The notes: generated by a model not told the origin, from the sequence alone. A DNA stretch of 64,000 nt from Pseudomonas sp. KU26590 (GCF_026153515.1 NZ_CP110644.1:434001-498000), one strand, 5' to 3'. Counted from the stretch's first letter, positions 1 to 12,319 are shown. Translations and numbers: made by a program.

Positions 1-506
1 ACCACTTTTATTGCAGCCAGTGCAAACCGATCATTTTCTACCGGCCGCCCAAGCTCAAGGCCGTGGACGATCTGCTGCGCAAGCAGCGCGTGCAGTTGGG
101 TAATCGCGTGGCCGCGTCCACCAAGGAAGGCATTCTCAGCGTCATCAAGGAAGTGCGCAAAGGTGGCTCGGTCGGCATTCCGGCGGACCCGGAACCTGCT
201 GAGTCGGCAGGGATATTCGTTCCTTTTTGCGGGACGATGGCGCTGACCAGCAAGTTCGTGCCGAACATGCTGGCGGGCGGCAAAGCCGTAGGTGTGTTTC
301 TTCACGCGATGCGTCTGGAGGATGGCTCTGGCTACAAAGTCGTACTCGAAGCCGCGCCGGACGACATGTACAGCACCGACACCGCAACGTCGGCAGCGGC
401 CATGAGCAAGGTGGTTGAAAAGTACGTGCGGGCCTATCCAAGCCAATACATGTGGACCATGAAGCGCTTCAAGAAACGCCCCGAAGGCGAGAAGCGCTGG
501 TATTGA
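1..506 (+). CDS. Lipid A biosynthesis lauroyl/myristoyl-type acyltransferase, C-terminal part
   Basis: The gene is open at the left edge of the window (reading frame begins at base 3), so only about 167 C-terminal residues are visible. The stretch FYRPPKLKAVDDLLRKQR followed by PADPEPAESAGIFVPFCGTMA matches the LpxL/HtrB/MsbB family. These inner-membrane enzymes add secondary acyl chains to Kdo-lipid IVA or related intermediates. The catalytic HX4D/E motif would lie upstream of the window. Family assignment rests on the conserved FYRPP segment and the PxDPxP...G.FVPFFG-like block. In Pseudomonas an HtrB-type acyltransferase lies just upstream of trkA, which agrees. The gene converges on trkA with a REPIN between them. 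Confidence 0.8.
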   Translation, partial: HFYCSQCKPIIFYRPPKLKAVDDLLRKQRVQLGNRVAASTKEGILSVIKEVRKGGSVGIPADPEPAESAGIFVPFCGTMALTSKFVPNMLAGGKAVGVFLHAMRLEDGSGYKVVLEAAPDDMYSTDTATSAAAMSKVVEKYVRAYPSQYMWTMKRFKKRPEGEKRWY

Positions 507-540
507 TCAAACGCTGAGCCCAGCAGGCCAGCGATCACCT

Positions 541-627
541 GTAGGAGCGCGCTTGCCCGCGAAAAATAGGTACATCCGACACCGCTATGTCAGGCCTACC
601 ATTTTTCGCGGGCAAGCGCGCTCCTAC
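541..627. repeat. REPIN (two inverted REP units), type A copy 1
   Basis: GTAGGAGCGCGCTTGCCCGCG at the left is mirrored by CGCGGGCAAGCGCGCTCCTAC at the right, with a variable middle of about 45 bp. This is the usual head-to-head REP doublet of Pseudomonas. It lies between the convergent acyltransferase and trkA genes and may also act as a transcription stop. Confidence 0.9.
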
Positions 628-648
628 GTTAAAGGCGTCTGCCCAGAG

Positions 649-2022
649 TCAGAAAAAGCTCAATCCCACCTGAAACAACCGTTCCACGTCGCGGATGTAC
701 TTTTTATCCACAAGGAACATGACCACGTGATCGCCCGATTCGATTACCGTGTTGTCGTGGGCGATGATCACTTGGTCGGCGCGGGTAATGGCGCCGATGG
801 TCGTGCCGGGCGGCAAGTTGATGTCCATGATGGCTTTGCCAATTACCTTGCTGGATTTGGCATCGCCATGGGCGACGATCTCGATGGCTTCCGCCGCCCC
901 TCGACGCAATGAATGCACGCTGACGATATCGCCGCGCCGCACGTGGGCCAGCAACGTACCGATGGTGGCGAGCTGAGGGCTGACGGCGACATCAATCTCT
1001 CCCCCTTGCACCAGATCGACATACGCCGGGTTGTTGATGATCGTCATCACCTTCTTCGCGCCGAGACGTTTGGCCAGCAACGACGACATGATGTTCGCCT
1101 CATCGTCGTTGGTCAGCGCCAGAAAGAGGTCGGCGTTGTCGATGTTCTCTTCCACGAGCAGGTCGCGATCCGAAGAGCTGCCTTGCAGGATCAACGTGTT
1201 GTTGAGCGTGTCAGAGAGATGACGGCATCGGGCGGGGTTCATCTCGATGATCTTGACCTGATAGCGGTTCTCGATGGCTTCCGCCAGCCGCTCGCCGATT
1301 TGCCCGCCGCCAGCAATCACGATGCGCTTGTAGCTTTCATCCAGGCGACGCATCTCGCCCATGACGGCGCGAATATCCGCCTTGGCAGCGATGAAAAAGA
1401 CCTCGTCGTCCGCCTCGATGACCGTATCGCCCTGAGGAATGATCGGACGGTCGCGACGGAAAATGGCCGCAACGCGGGTGTCCACATTCGGCATGTGCGT
1501 ACGCAACTGGCGCAGTTGCTGCCCCACCAGAGGCCCGCCGTAGTAAGCCTTGACCGCCACCATCTGGACCTTGCCCCCGGCGAAGTCGATGACTTGCAGG
1601 GCGCTGGGGTATTCGATGAGACGTTTGATGTAATGGGTGACCACTTGCTCAGGGCTGATCAGCACGTCCACGGGAATGGCGCCGTTGGCGAACAGGCCTG
1701 AGCGGGTCAGGTACGCCGACTCGCGAACACGGGCAATCTTGGTCGGGGTCTGAAACAGCGTGTAAGCGACTTGGCAGGCGACCATGTTGGTCTCGTCGCT
1801 GCTGGTTACGGCCACCAGCATGTCGGCGTCGTCGGCGCCGGCCTGACGCAGCACGGTCGGAAATGAGCCGCGACCATGGACGGTACGGATATCGAGGCGA
1901 TCACCCAACGCCCGCAGACGATCCTGGTCGGTGTCCACGACGGTGATGTCGTTCGCTTCGCTGGCCAGGTGCTCGGCCAGCGTGCCGCCGACCTGCCCTG
2001 CGCCGAGAATGATGATCTTCAA
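649..2022 (-). CDS. trkA: Trk potassium uptake system NAD-binding protein TrkA
   Basis: This 457-residue protein has the usual TrkA length and architecture: two tandem RCK modules. Each starts with a Rossmann nucleotide-binding motif (GAGQVGG near residue 7 and GGGQIGE near residue 237) and ends with an RCK_C domain. TrkA is the cytoplasmic peripheral subunit that gates the TrkH/TrkG potassium channel subunits through NAD(H) or nucleotide binding. The gene is transcribed leftward after rsmB. The 166-bp gap to rsmB holds a REP doublet, so the two may be partly uncoupled. Nothing is missing in the conserved motifs. Confidence 0.97.
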   Translation of the reverse strand: MKIIILGAGQVGGTLAEHLASEANDITVVDTDQDRLRALGDRLDIRTVHGRGSFPTVLRQAGADDADMLVAVTSSDETNMVACQVAYTLFQTPTKIARVRESAYLTRSGLFANGAIPVDVLISPEQVVTHYIKRLIEYPSALQVIDFAGGKVQMVAVKAYYGGPLVGQQLRQLRTHMPNVDTRVAAIFRRDRPIIPQGDTVIEADDEVFFIAAKADIRAVMGEMRRLDESYKRIVIAGGGQIGERLAEAIENRYQVKIIEMNPARCRHLSDTLNNTLILQGSSSDRDLLVEENIDNADLFLALTNDDEANIMSSLLAKRLGAKKVMTIINNPAYVDLVQGGEIDVAVSPQLATIGTLLAHVRRGDIVSVHSLRRGAAEAIEIVAHGDAKSSKVIGKAIMDINLPPGTTIGAITRADQVIIAHDNTVIESGDHVVMFLVDKKYIRDVERLFQVGLSFF

Positions 2023-2091
2023 TCAGTCTCTCCTTGAAATGATGATCGGGTCAGCTGCGTGTGCTGAGTGCCTGCGGCGTTTACGGACCTT

Positions 2092-2176
2092 AGAAGCCGG
2101 CTTGCTGGCGACCCCGCCAGATCAGCCCGTAGCGAGATGACTGATCTGCCCCATTCGCCAGCAAGCCGGCTCCCAC
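2092..2176. repeat. REP doublet, type B copy 1
   Basis: GCCGGCTTGCTGGCGA is repeated in inverted form as TCGCCAGCAAGCCGGCTCCCAC after about 45 bp. The core differs from the GTAGGAGCGCGCTTGCCCGCG family found elsewhere in the window. It lies between rsmB and trkA, which are read in the same direction. Confidence 0.85.
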
Positions 2177-2188
2177 CGGAGACAGGCA

Positions 2189-3511
2189 TCAGACCGCCGC
2201 AGCAATCTTGATCAGTTTGGCGTAGTAAAACCCGTCATGCCCGCCTTCCTGCGCCAGCAACTGACGGCCATGGGGCTGCTTCAGACCGGGAGGCGGGTTG
2301 CCTTGCTGACCGGCAATGTCCAGCTCCCGAGCACCCGACGTACGCGCCAGGAATGCCGCGATGACTTCGGTGTTTTCAGTCTGCAGCGTCGAGCATGTGG
2401 CGTACAGCAACATCCCGCCGACCTGCAGCGTCGGCCACAGCGCGTCGAGCAATTCCCCTTGCAGCGCGGCGAGGGCGGGAATGTCATCTGCCTGACGTGT
2501 CAGCTTGATGTCGGGGTGGCGACGAATCACGCCAGTCGCCGAGCAAGGCGCGTCGAGCAGAATGCGCTGGAACGGTTTGCCGTCCCACCATAGATCGGTG
2601 GCGCGGGCGTCAGCGGCGATGAGTTCGGCACTCAGGCCCAGGCGATCGAGGTTCTCTTTGACGCGCACCATTCGCTTGGCTTCGAGATCCACCGCAACCA
2701 CGCCCGCCAGGCCCGGCTCTACTTCCAGCAGATGGCAGGTCTTGCCGCCCGGCGCGCAACAGGCGTCCAGCACACGCTGACCCGGCGCCAACTCCAGCAA
2801 GTCGGCGGCCAGTTGCGCTGCCTCATCCTGAACGCTGATCCAGCCATCGGCGAACCCCGGCAGCGAACGAACATCGCCCGGTTCCGTGAGAACGATGCCG
2901 TCCTGGCTGAACGTGCAAGGCGTCGCGGCGATGCCTGCGTCCAGCAACAGCTGAAGGTACTGCTCGCGGGTTTTGTGCCGGCGGTTGACCCGCAAAATCA
3001 TCGGCGGGTGGGCGTTGTTCGCCGCACAAATCGCTTCCCAATGCTCAGGCCACGCGGCTTTCAGCGCTTTTTGCAGCCAGCGTGGATGAGCAGTGCGCAC
3101 CACCGGATCGTGTTCCAGCTCCGTCAGCAATGCCTTGCCTTCCCGTTGGGCTCGACGCAGCACGGCATTGAGCAACGCTTTTGCCCACGGCTTTTTCAGC
3201 TTATCGGCGCAGCCTACGGTCTCGCCAATAGCGGCATGGGCGGGGATGCGTGAATAGAACAGTTGATACAGACCCACCAGCAATAAAGCCTGCACGTCGT
3301 TATCAGCGGTTTTGAAAGGCTTCTGCAGCAGCTTGGCCGCCAGCGCGGACAGCCTTGGTTCCCAGCGCGCAGTGCCAAATGCCAGGTCCTGAGTCAGGCC
3401 GCGGTCGCGGTCTTCAACCTTGTCCAGTTGCGTGGGCAAGGAGCTGTTCAGCGATGCCTTGCCACTCAGTACGGCAGCCAGCGCCTTGGCTGCGGCCAGA
3501 CGCGGGTTCAT
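2189..3511 (-). CDS. rsmB: 16S rRNA (cytosine(967)-C5)-methyltransferase RsmB
   Basis: At 440 residues it has family length. The N-terminal third is a NusB-like RNA-binding fold; the rest is a Rossmann methyltransferase. The SAM loop [10 protein letters not shown], motif [10 protein letters not shown] and motif VI YATCS contain the two cysteines used by m5C RNA methyltransferases for catalysis and release. It methylates C967 of 16S rRNA using S-adenosylmethionine. The start codon overlaps the end of fmt by four bases (ATGA), so translation of fmt and rsmB is probably coupled. Confidence 0.97.
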   Translation of the reverse strand: MNPRLAAAKALAAVLSGKASLNSSLPTQLDKVEDRDRGLTQDLAFGTARWEPRLSALAAKLLQKPFKTADNDVQALLLVGLYQLFYSRIPAHAAIGETVGCADKLKKPWAKALLNAVLRRAQREGKALLTELEHDPVVRTAHPRWLQKALKAAWPEHWEAICAANNAHPPMILRVNRRHKTREQYLQLLLDAGIAATPCTFSQDGIVLTEPGDVRSLPGFADGWISVQDEAAQLAADLLELAPGQRVLDACCAPGGKTCHLLEVEPGLAGVVAVDLEAKRMVRVKENLDRLGLSAELIAADARATDLWWDGKPFQRILLDAPCSATGVIRRHPDIKLTRQADDIPALAALQGELLDALWPTLQVGGMLLYATCSTLQTENTEVIAAFLARTSGARELDIAGQQGNPPPGLKQPHGRQLLAQEGGHDGFYYAKLIKIAAAV

Positions 3512-4467
3512 TGCGCCTCCACCGCTTGACCAAGAACGGTACCGACGGCGAATTTTTCGCGGCGGCTGTTGAACAGGTCAGCGAAGCCCAGAGGTTTGCC
3601 GCCCGGGAGTTGCAGACGGGTCAGACGCAGTGCGCCGTCCCCGCACGCGACCAGGAGGCCTTCTTTGCTCGCGTCGATGATGCTGCCGGGCGTGCCCTCC
3701 CCGTCGGCGATCTGCGCGGCCAGCACTTTCAGCGCTTCGCCGTTGAGCGTGGTGTGGCAAATCGGCCATGGGTTGAAGGCGCGTACCAGTCGCTCCAGCT
3801 CAACCGCCGGGCGGGTCCAGTCAATGCGTGCTTCATCTTTGTTCAGTTTGTGCGCATAGGTGGCGAGACTGTCGTCTTGTACTTCGCCAACCAGCGTGCC
3901 ATCAGCCAGCCCGGCGATGGCTTGAATCACAGCAGTCGGGCCGAGCTCGGCAAGACGATCGTGCAGCTTACCGCCGGTGTCGTCGGCCGTGATAGGGGTC
4001 GTCACCTTGAGCAGCATCGGGCCGGTGTCCAGGCCCGCTTCCATGCGCATGACCGTCACCCCGGTTTCGGCATCGCCCGCCTGCACCGCGCGCTGAATCG
4101 GCGCAGCACCGCGCCAGCGTGGCAGCAACGAGGCATGGCTGTTGATGCAGCCGAGACGCGGAACATCCAACACGGTCTGCGGCAGGATCAGGCCATAGGC
4201 GACCACCACCAGCAGGTCCGGCCGCAACGCGGCCAGCTCGGCCTGGGCTTCGGGTGCGCGCAATGTAGGCGGCTGCATGACAGGAATGTTGTGCTGGAGG
4301 GCAAGCTGCTTGACCGGGCTCGGCATCAGCTTCTGACCACGACCGGCCGGGCGATCTGGCTGGGTGTACACCGCAATGACGTCGTGTGGACTGTCGAGCA
4401 GGGCTTTCAAATGCTCGGCGGCAAATTCCGGGGTGCCGGCGAACACGATGCGCAGTGGCTCAGTCAT
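3508..4467 (-). CDS. fmt: Methionyl-tRNA formyltransferase
   Basis: The 319-residue protein begins with a formyltransferase core ([14 protein letters not shown]) and carries the catalytic [19 protein letters not shown] block with the Asn-His pair, followed by the C-terminal OB-like tRNA-binding domain. It transfers a formyl group from 10-formyl-THF to initiator Met-tRNA. It lies between def and rsmB on the same strand, the classical def-fmt-rsmB order, and overlaps rsmB by four bases. The gap to def is 134 bp. Confidence 0.98.
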   Translation of the reverse strand: MTEPLRIVFAGTPEFAAEHLKALLDSPHDVIAVYTQPDRPAGRGQKLMPSPVKQLALQHNIPVMQPPTLRAPEAQAELAALRPDLLVVVAYGLILPQTVLDVPRLGCINSHASLLPRWRGAAPIQRAVQAGDAETGVTVMRMEAGLDTGPMLLKVTTPITADDTGGKLHDRLAELGPTAVIQAIAGLADGTLVGEVQDDSLATYAHKLNKDEARIDWTRPAVELERLVRAFNPWPICHTTLNGEALKVLAAQIADGEGTPGSIIDASKEGLLVACGDGALRLTRLQLPGGKPLGFADLFNSRREKFAVGTVLGQAVEAQ

Positions 4468-4601
4468 GGGCTTCTCTGTGAGGTATGACGATAGAAGCGC
4501 GAGTGCCCGCAGATAGCGTGGTGTCAGCCGACGAATGCATCAGAGGACAGGTCGCAGTCGCGGGCAATCGTGCTCCTGGAGTAGAAAGGAGGATGGCTGG
4601 A

Positions 4602-5108
4602 TCAGGCGTTTTGCTTGTGGAGTTTTTCCAGCTTCTTCTTGATCCGGTCGCGCTTGAGATTGGACAGATAATCAACGAAGAGCTTGCCGTTCAGGTGGTC
4701 GCATTCGTGCTGGATGCACACGGCGAGCAGGCCCTCGGCGATGAATTCATAGGGCTTGCCGTCACGGTCCAGCGCCTTGACCTTGACCCGTTGCGGGCGA
4801 TCCACGTTCTCGTAGAAACCCGGAACGGAAAGGCAGCCTTCCTGGTACTGGTCCATCTCGTCGGTCAGCGGCTCGATCTCGGGGTTGATGAACACCCGCG
4901 GCTCGCTGCGATCTTCGGAGAGATCCATCACCACCACGCGCTTGTGTACGTTAACCTGCGACGCGGCCAGACCGATGCCAGGTGCTTCGTACATGGTTTC
5001 AAACATGTCGTCGACCAACTGGCGAATGCCGTCGTCCACTTCAGCCACCGGCTTGGCGATGGTGCGCAGGCGCGAATCGGGAAATTCGAGGATGTTTAAA
5101 ATGGCCAT
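4602..5108 (-). CDS. def: Peptide deformylase
   Basis: With the start at [15 protein letters not shown] the protein is 168 residues, the usual length. A start 11 codons upstream would add a non-conserved peptide and was not chosen. All three deformylase motifs are present: [17 protein letters not shown] (zinc-binding Cys) and QHECDHLNG (two zinc His and the catalytic Glu). It removes the N-formyl group from nascent proteins, the step after Fmt, and lies upstream of fmt on the same strand. The LysM gene diverges from it across about 140 bp. Confidence 0.98.
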   Translation of the reverse strand: MAILNILEFPDSRLRTIAKPVAEVDDGIRQLVDDMFETMYEAPGIGLAASQVNVHKRVVVMDLSEDRSEPRVFINPEIEPLTDEMDQYQEGCLSVPGFYENVDRPQRVKVKALDRDGKPYEFIAEGLLAVCIQHECDHLNGKLFVDYLSNLKRDRIKKKLEKLHKQNA

Positions 5109-5249
5109 ATACGTAAGGGATGCACTGTAGGGTAAAGTCAAAATCGGCTGCTAGGCTTGGGACGTCACAAGCTGCAGCCCTAGTAAAAACGGAAGTCTCG
5201 CAAGACTCAGCGTTTCACGCGAAGCCAACATGATAAAGGGATTCACCGC

Positions 5250-6275
5250 ATGAGGAAATCACTACTCGCCCTGCTGCTGTTGGCCGCGACCGGCCTTGTC
5301 CAGGCGCAAGTACAGCTCAGGGATGGCCATCCACAGAGTTACACCGTCGTCGCCGGTGACACACTTTGGGACATTTCCGGGAAATTTCTTAACCAGCCCT
5401 GGAAGTGGCCAGAGCTCTGGCGCGCCAATCCCCAGGTTCACGACCCTGATCTGATCTACCCCGGCGATACCCTCAACCTGATTTACGTCGATGGTCAGCC
5501 GCGAATCGTGGTCAACCGCGGCGAGTCCCGGGGCACTATCAAACTGTCCCCGCGTGTGCGCAGTACGCCGATTGCCGAGGCCATTCCGACTATTCCGCTG
5601 GGCGCAATCAATGCGTTTCTGCTGAACAACCGAATCATCGATAACGCCAGCCAGTTCGAAGTCGCGCCCCATGTCGTGGCCGGCCCCGGCGAGCGGGTGC
5701 TCAGTGGCGCGGGTGATCGCATCTATGCGCGCGGACAGTTCGAAACGAGCCATGTGTCGTACGGCATCTATCGCAAGGGCAAGACCTACGTCGATCCAGT
5801 GAGCGGCGTGGTGCTGGGCATCAATGCCGACGACATCGGCAGCGGCGAAATCGTTTCCAGTGAAGGTGACGTCGCGACGCTGCAACTGCAGCGCTCGACC
5901 CAGGAGGTGCGCCTTGGCGATCGGCTCTTCGTCAGCGAGGAGCGCGGAATCAATTCCACCTTTGTGCCCAGTGAACCCCAACAACCGATCTACGGCACCA
6001 TCATCGACGTACCGCGGGGCGTGACACAGATCGGCGAGTTCGACGTGGTGACCATCGACCGTGGCCGGCTTGATGGCTTGGCCGAAGGCAACGTATTGGC
6101 GATCTACAAGACCGGTGAGACGGTGCGCGACCGGGTCAATGGTGATCAAGTCAAAATTCCCGACGAGCGTTCAGGGCTGTTGATGGTCTTCCGTACGTAC
6201 GAGCGACTGAGCTACGGCATGGTGCTGCACGCAACCCGATCTCTGGCGGTGCAGGACAAAGTACGCAATCCGTAA
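5250..6275 (+). CDS. LysM-domain peptidoglycan-binding protein
   Basis: This 341-residue protein starts with a Sec signal peptide (MRKSLLALLLLAATGLVQA) followed by one LysM domain at about residues 29-80 (SYTVVAGDTLWDISGKFLNQ...LIYPGDTLNLIY). LysM binds the glycan chains of peptidoglycan, so the protein is expected in the periplasm. The remaining 260 residues are beta-rich and have no motif I recognise. The gene is conserved between def and dprA in Pseudomonas and diverges from def; its role is unknown. It precedes dprA by 124 bp. Confidence 0.9.
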   Translation: MRKSLLALLLLAATGLVQAQVQLRDGHPQSYTVVAGDTLWDISGKFLNQPWKWPELWRANPQVHDPDLIYPGDTLNLIYVDGQPRIVVNRGESRGTIKLSPRVRSTPIAEAIPTIPLGAINAFLLNNRIIDNASQFEVAPHVVAGPGERVLSGAGDRIYARGQFETSHVSYGIYRKGKTYVDPVSGVVLGINADDIGSGEIVSSEGDVATLQLQRSTQEVRLGDRLFVSEERGINSTFVPSEPQQPIYGTIIDVPRGVTQIGEFDVVTIDRGRLDGLAEGNVLAIYKTGETVRDRVNGDQVKIPDERSGLLMVFRTYERLSYGMVLHATRSLAVQDKVRNP

Positions 6276-6345
6276 TGCTATGTATCAGCTCCAAATCACT
6301 TTTCTCCACCGGCATGCTTCACTTATCAAATTGTTGTTAACAGAC

Positions 6346-6354
6346 TTATCCACA
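6346..6354 (+). promoter_or_regulatory. Consensus DnaA box upstream of dprA
   Basis: TTATCCACA matches the strict DnaA-box consensus and lies in the 124-bp intergenic gap before dprA, in a locally AT-rich stretch. It is a single site, so this is not an origin. It could titrate DnaA or affect dprA. Function is inferred. Confidence 0.4.
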
Positions 6355-6399
6355 GGTTGGCTCACCGATTAGGGTGGGCCATGGATCAAGGAAGATCTC

Positions 6400-7512
6400 A
6401 TGCCGTTGTTCGAAAAGGCCGATCAGTCACCGGCCGAGCTGGAAGCCCGCCTGCGTATACACCGGCTGCCGGAAGTCGGCCCAAAACGTTTCCACACCCT
6501 CATCGATGCGTTCGGCAGCGCCTCAGCTGCGTTGAGTGCGCCTGCTTCCGCGTGGCGATCTTTACGACTGCCGGCGGCCAGTGCCGAGGCTCGCCGCAGT
6601 GCAGAAGTGCGCGACGGCGCGAGTGCTGCACTGGCTTGGTTAGAGCGTCCCGGCCAGCATTTACTGATGTGGGACGACCCTGACTACCCCGCGTTATTGG
6701 CAGAAATTCCTGATCCGCCGCCCCTGCTTTTCATCGCCGGAAACCGCGCTTTGCTTGATCGTCCGCAGTTGGGAATGGTGGGCAGTCGACGTGCGTCCAA
6801 GCCTGGACTCGACACCGCTGCGGCGTTCGCGCGGAGCCTGGCAGGTGCCGGTTTTGTCATCACCAGCGGGTTGGCGCTGGGTATCGACGGCGCCGCTCAT
6901 CAGGGCGCGCTGGACGTAAAAGGCGGGACAATCGGCGTGCTTGGCACCGGCATCGAAAAACTTTATCCACAGCGGCATCGTCAGCTTGCGGCGCGCATGG
7001 TGGCCGATGGCGGCGCAGTGATTTCCGAGCTGCCACTGGACGCAGGACCCCACGCCAGCAACTTTCCCCGACGCAATCGAATCATCAGCGGTTTGTCACT
7101 CGGGGTGCTGGTGGTCGAGGCCAGCGTTGCCAGCGGATCGCTGATCACGGCACGTCTTGCCGCCGAGCAGGGCCGTGAGGTGTATGCGATTCCGGGCTCG
7201 ATCCATCATCCGGGCGCCAGAGGCTGTCACCAGTTGATCCGTGAAGGCGCGGTGCTGGTGGAAACCATCGACCATATTCTTGAAGCGCTGCAGGGCTGGA
7301 AAAACATCGCGCCGAGTCCTGACGTCGTTGATAAGCCGTCGACGCCGCTGCACCCGCTCCTGGCGCTGTTGCATGCAGCGCCTCAAACCGGTGAGGCGCT
7401 GGCCCATAATAGCGGTTGGCCTTTGCCCAAAGTCCTGGCGGCGCTGACCGAGCTTGAACTCGACAGCAGCGTGGCCTGTGAAGCCGGGCGATGGTTTGCC
7501 CGGGCGCGCTGA
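6400..7512 (+). CDS. dprA: DNA-processing protein DprA
   Basis: The 370-residue protein has an N-terminal helical (SAM-like/HhH) part, the central Rossmann-like DprA/Smf domain (GMVGSRRASKPG, ITSGLALGIDGAAHQGAL, GVLGTGIEKLYPQRH, FPRRNRIISGLS) and a C-terminal winged-helix domain. DprA binds incoming single-stranded DNA and loads RecA during natural transformation; it is retained in many bacteria with no known competence. The start at 6400 follows the sequence AAGGAAGATCTC, a good ribosome-binding site. tsaC follows 39 bp downstream in the same direction. Confidence 0.96.
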   Translation: MPLFEKADQSPAELEARLRIHRLPEVGPKRFHTLIDAFGSASAALSAPASAWRSLRLPAASAEARRSAEVRDGASAALAWLERPGQHLLMWDDPDYPALLAEIPDPPPLLFIAGNRALLDRPQLGMVGSRRASKPGLDTAAAFARSLAGAGFVITSGLALGIDGAAHQGALDVKGGTIGVLGTGIEKLYPQRHRQLAARMVADGGAVISELPLDAGPHASNFPRRNRIISGLSLGVLVVEASVASGSLITARLAAEQGREVYAIPGSIHHPGARGCHQLIREGAVLVETIDHILEALQGWKNIAPSPDVVDKPSTPLHPLLALLHAAPQTGEALAHNSGWPLPKVLAALTELELDSSVACEAGRWFARAR

Positions 7513-7551
7513 GGTTAAACTGCCCGCCAGCGTAATTTGGGAGAACGGACG

Positions 7552-8109
7552 ATGGTCAGCAGTTGGCGAGTGCAGCAAGCGGCACGAGAAATTCGGGCCG
7601 GGGCGGTGATTGCCTATCCAACCGAAGCGGTGTGGGGGTTGGGCTGTGACCCTTGGGATGCGGAGGCGGTGTATCGCCTGCTGGCAATCAAGGCGCGGCC
7701 TGTTGATAAGGGCTTGATCCTGATCGCAGACAACATCCGTCAATTCGATTTTCTCTTCGAGGACTTCCCTGAGCTGTGGATCGATCGCATGGCCAGCACC
7801 TGGCCGGGACCAAATACCTGGCTGGTGCCCCATCAAGGCCTGTTGCCGGACTGGATCACCGGAAAGCATGACACCGTAGCCCTTCGGGTCAGCGATCACC
7901 CCATTGTTCGCGAGTTGTGCGCCTTGACCGGCCCGCTGGTATCGACTTCCGCAAACCCGACTGGCCGCCCCGCTGCCCGTTCGCGGTTGCGTGTCGAGCA
8001 GTATTTCCATGAGCAGCTGGACATGGTTCTGGGTGGCAGTCTTGGCGGGCGCCGCAACCCGAGTGTGATCCGGGATCTGGTGACGGCTGAGGTGTTAAGG
8101 GCCGGCTAG
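7552..8109 (+). CDS. tsaC: Threonylcarbamoyl-AMP synthase TsaC (YrdC/Sua5 family)
   Basis: The start [17 protein letters not shown] gives 185 residues, normal for TsaC, and is preceded by GGGAGA seven bases upstream; an ATG five codons earlier lies within that Shine-Dalgarno region. The family signatures are clear: [17 protein letters not shown], a KARP-x-DKGLILI block that binds nucleotide and threonine, and [11 protein letters not shown]. It makes threonylcarbamoyl-AMP from threonine, bicarbonate and ATP for the t6A37 modification of tRNAs. It is probably co-transcribed with dprA. Confidence 0.95.
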   Translation: MVSSWRVQQAAREIRAGAVIAYPTEAVWGLGCDPWDAEAVYRLLAIKARPVDKGLILIADNIRQFDFLFEDFPELWIDRMASTWPGPNTWLVPHQGLLPDWITGKHDTVALRVSDHPIVRELCALTGPLVSTSANPTGRPAARSRLRVEQYFHEQLDMVLGGSLGGRRNPSVIRDLVTAEVLRAG

Positions 8110-8174
8110 GTATTCTGCAGCCTGCTTTTGGATGGCCCCTTGTCTGACCGCGAGTTGCCTAGGCGGCGGAACGT

Positions 8175-8261
8175 GTAGAAGCGCGCTTGCCCGCGAATGA
8201 GATATGTCTGTTACGCGTTGAGCGACTGACACAACGCATTCGCGGGCAAGCGCGCTCCTAC
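8175..8261. repeat. REPIN type A, copy 2
   Basis: Left arm GTAGAAGCGCGCTTGCCCGCG (one base changed from the family) and right arm CGCGGGCAAGCGCGCTCCTAC, spaced as in the other copies. It lies between the convergent tsaC and qor genes. Confidence 0.9.
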
Positions 8262-8277
8262 AACGTCAAATGCGGGA

Positions 8278-10400
<2,123 letters not shown>

Positions 10401-10401
<1 letters not shown>

Positions 10402-11228
10402 TGACCGACCAGTACGTTGTTTTCGGCAACCCCATCGCCCACAGCAAATCCCCGCTGATCCACCGCCTGTTCGCCGAGCAAACCGGTCAGGCGCTGGACT
10501 ACCAGACCTCGCTGGCGCCGGTGGACGGTTTCACCACCTTCGCCAAGGCGTTTTTCCAGACAGGCCGTGGCGCCAATGTCACCGTGCCGTTCAAGGAAGA
10601 CGCGTACCGGCTGGCCGATCAGCTGACCGAGCGCGGCCGTCGTGCCGGCGCGGTGAATACCCTGGCTCTCCAGGCGGACGGCACTCTGCTGGGCGATAAC
10701 ACTGACGGGGCAGGTCTGGTTCGGGACTTGAAGGTGAATCACGGGGTCACCCTAAAGGACAAACGCATCCTCGTGCTAGGGGCTGGGGGTGCGGTACGTG
10801 GCGCGCTTGAGCCCTTGTTGGCGGAAGATCCCTATGTGCTGGTGGTTGCCAATCGCACGGTGGAAAAGGCCGAGCGACTGGCCCAGGAGTTTGCCGACAT
10901 CGGCCCAGTGCTGCCCGCAGGCTATGACTGGCTGGAGGAACCGGTGGACATCATCATCAATGCCACGTCGGCCAGTCTATCGGGCGAGGTGCCACCGATT
11001 GCGCCCAGCCTCATTCAGCCGGGCGTGACCTTCTGCTACGACATGATGTACGCCAAAGAACCGACCGCGTTCTGCCGCTGGGCCTCGGAACACAGCGCCG
11101 GGCAAGCAGTGGATGGTCTGGGGATGTTGGTCGAGCAGGCCGCCGAGGCGTTCTACCTATGGCGCGGTGTGCGCCCGGAATCAGCACCGGTGCTGGCAGA
11201 ATTGCGGCGGCTCATAGCGCACGGCTGA
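10401..11228 (+). CDS. aroE: Shikimate dehydrogenase (NADP+)
   Basis: Chosen start is the ATG at 10401 ([18 protein letters not shown], 275 residues); a GTG one codon earlier is possible. Signatures are [17 protein letters not shown] with the catalytic Lys, NTDGAG with the catalytic Asp, and the NADP loop [12 protein letters not shown] followed by NRT. It reduces 3-dehydroshikimate to shikimate in aromatic amino-acid synthesis. The hemF-aroE order with a one-base overlap is standard in Pseudomonas. Confidence 0.98.
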
Positions 11229-11254
11229 CCGGCTTCTATGGCCGGCGATGTACC

Positions 11255-11341
11255 GTAGGAGCGCGCTTGCCCGCGAAGACATTGTGTCAGTCGATGCACC
11301 TGGCAATGACTCACTGCATTTCGGGGCAAGCGCGCTCCTAC
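11255..11341. repeat. REPIN type A, copy 3
   Basis: Left arm GTAGGAGCGCGCTTGCCCGCG; the right arm lacks one base of the family core (TCGGGGCAAGCGCGCTCCTAC). It lies between the convergent aroE and choX genes. Confidence 0.88.
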
Positions 11342-11353
11342 AATTGCAAGGCC

Positions 11354-12280
11354 TTACAACTTGGCTTTCACCGCTGGCAGCGCATCCTTGTCATCAACGG
11401 TTTTCACGCCGTCTAGCCATTTGTCCAGCACCGCTGGGTTAGCCTTCAACCACGCTTTCACCGCCTCGGTGTTGCTGGCTTTCTTATCCACCACGGTTTG
11501 CATGATCGAGTTTTCCATGTCCTGGGTGAACGCCAGGTTGGAAAGCAGCTTGGCGACGTTCGGGCAGGCGTCGGCGTAACCTTTGCGGGTCACGGTGTAG
11601 ACGCTGCCGGTATCACCGAAGTACTTCTCGCCGCCTTTGAGGTAGTGCATGCCTTTGATCTGCACGTTCATCGGGTGCGGCGTCCAGCCGAGGAACACCA
11701 CGAATTCCTTCTTCTTCACGTTGCGCTGCACTTCAGCCAGCATCGCCTGTTCGCTGGATTCAACCAGCTTCCAGTCGCCCAGATCGAACTCGTTCTTTTT
11801 GATGATCTCCTGAATCGACGCGTTGGCCGGAGCGCCCGAGCCGATGCCGTAGATCTTCTTGTGGAACTTGTCGGCGAATTTGTTCAGGTCGGCGAAGTCG
11901 TGAACGCCCGCGTCATAGACATAATCCGGAACCGCGAGGGTGAACTCGGTGCCTTCCAGATTCTTCGCGTATTGCGTCACGTCACCGGTGGCGATGAATT
12001 TGTCGTAGAAGCCCTGTTGCGCCGGCATCCAGTTGCCCAGGAAAACGTCGAGTTGACCGTCCTTGAGGCCGCCGTAGGCGATCGGCACCGCCAGGGTGTC
12101 GATCTTGGTTTTGTAGCCCATGCCATCAAGCAAGAAACCTGCGGTGGCGTTGGTCGCGGCGATATCGCTCCAGCCCGGATCGGCCATCCGCACGGTGCTG
12201 CAGCTAGCGTCGGCGGCATAGGCCACGACGCTGCTCAAGCTCAAGACCCCAACCGCCAGTGTGGTGAACAGCTTATTCAT
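11354..12280 (-). CDS. choX: Choline ABC transporter substrate-binding protein (ChoX/BetX type)
   Basis: The 308-residue protein has a Sec signal peptide ending AYAADA and an OpuAC-type periplasmic binding fold. Blocks such as VRMADPGWSDIAATNA, GQLDVFLGNWMPAQQ and FVVFLGWTPHPMNVQIKG carry the tryptophans and tyrosines that form the aromatic box for a quaternary ammonium ligand. It lies 39 bp downstream of the choline sulfatase gene on the same strand, so an operon that captures and desulfates choline sulfate is likely. No permease or ATPase lies here; it presumably docks on a choline/betaine core transporter encoded elsewhere. Confidence 0.92.
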   Translation of the reverse strand: MNKLFTTLAVGVLSLSSVVAYAADASCSTVRMADPGWSDIAATNATAGFLLDGMGYKTKIDTLAVPIAYGGLKDGQLDVFLGNWMPAQQGFYDKFIATGDVTQYAKNLEGTEFTLAVPDYVYDAGVHDFADLNKFADKFHKKIYGIGSGAPANASIQEIIKKNEFDLGDWKLVESSEQAMLAEVQRNVKKKEFVVFLGWTPHPMNVQIKGMHYLKGGEKYFGDTGSVYTVTRKGYADACPNVAKLLSNLAFTQDMENSIMQTVVDKKASNTEAVKAWLKANPAVLDKWLDGVKTVDDKDALPAVKAKL

Positions 12281-12319
12281 GGTGTGCCCCTTTTTTGGTT
12301 TTCTAGGTGTTGGCAGGGT

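Noticed and set aside
703..712. TTATCCACA DnaA-box match inside trkA; also inside dprA near 6963
   Set aside because: They lie in coding sequence and the 9-mer is expected at low frequency; no cluster.
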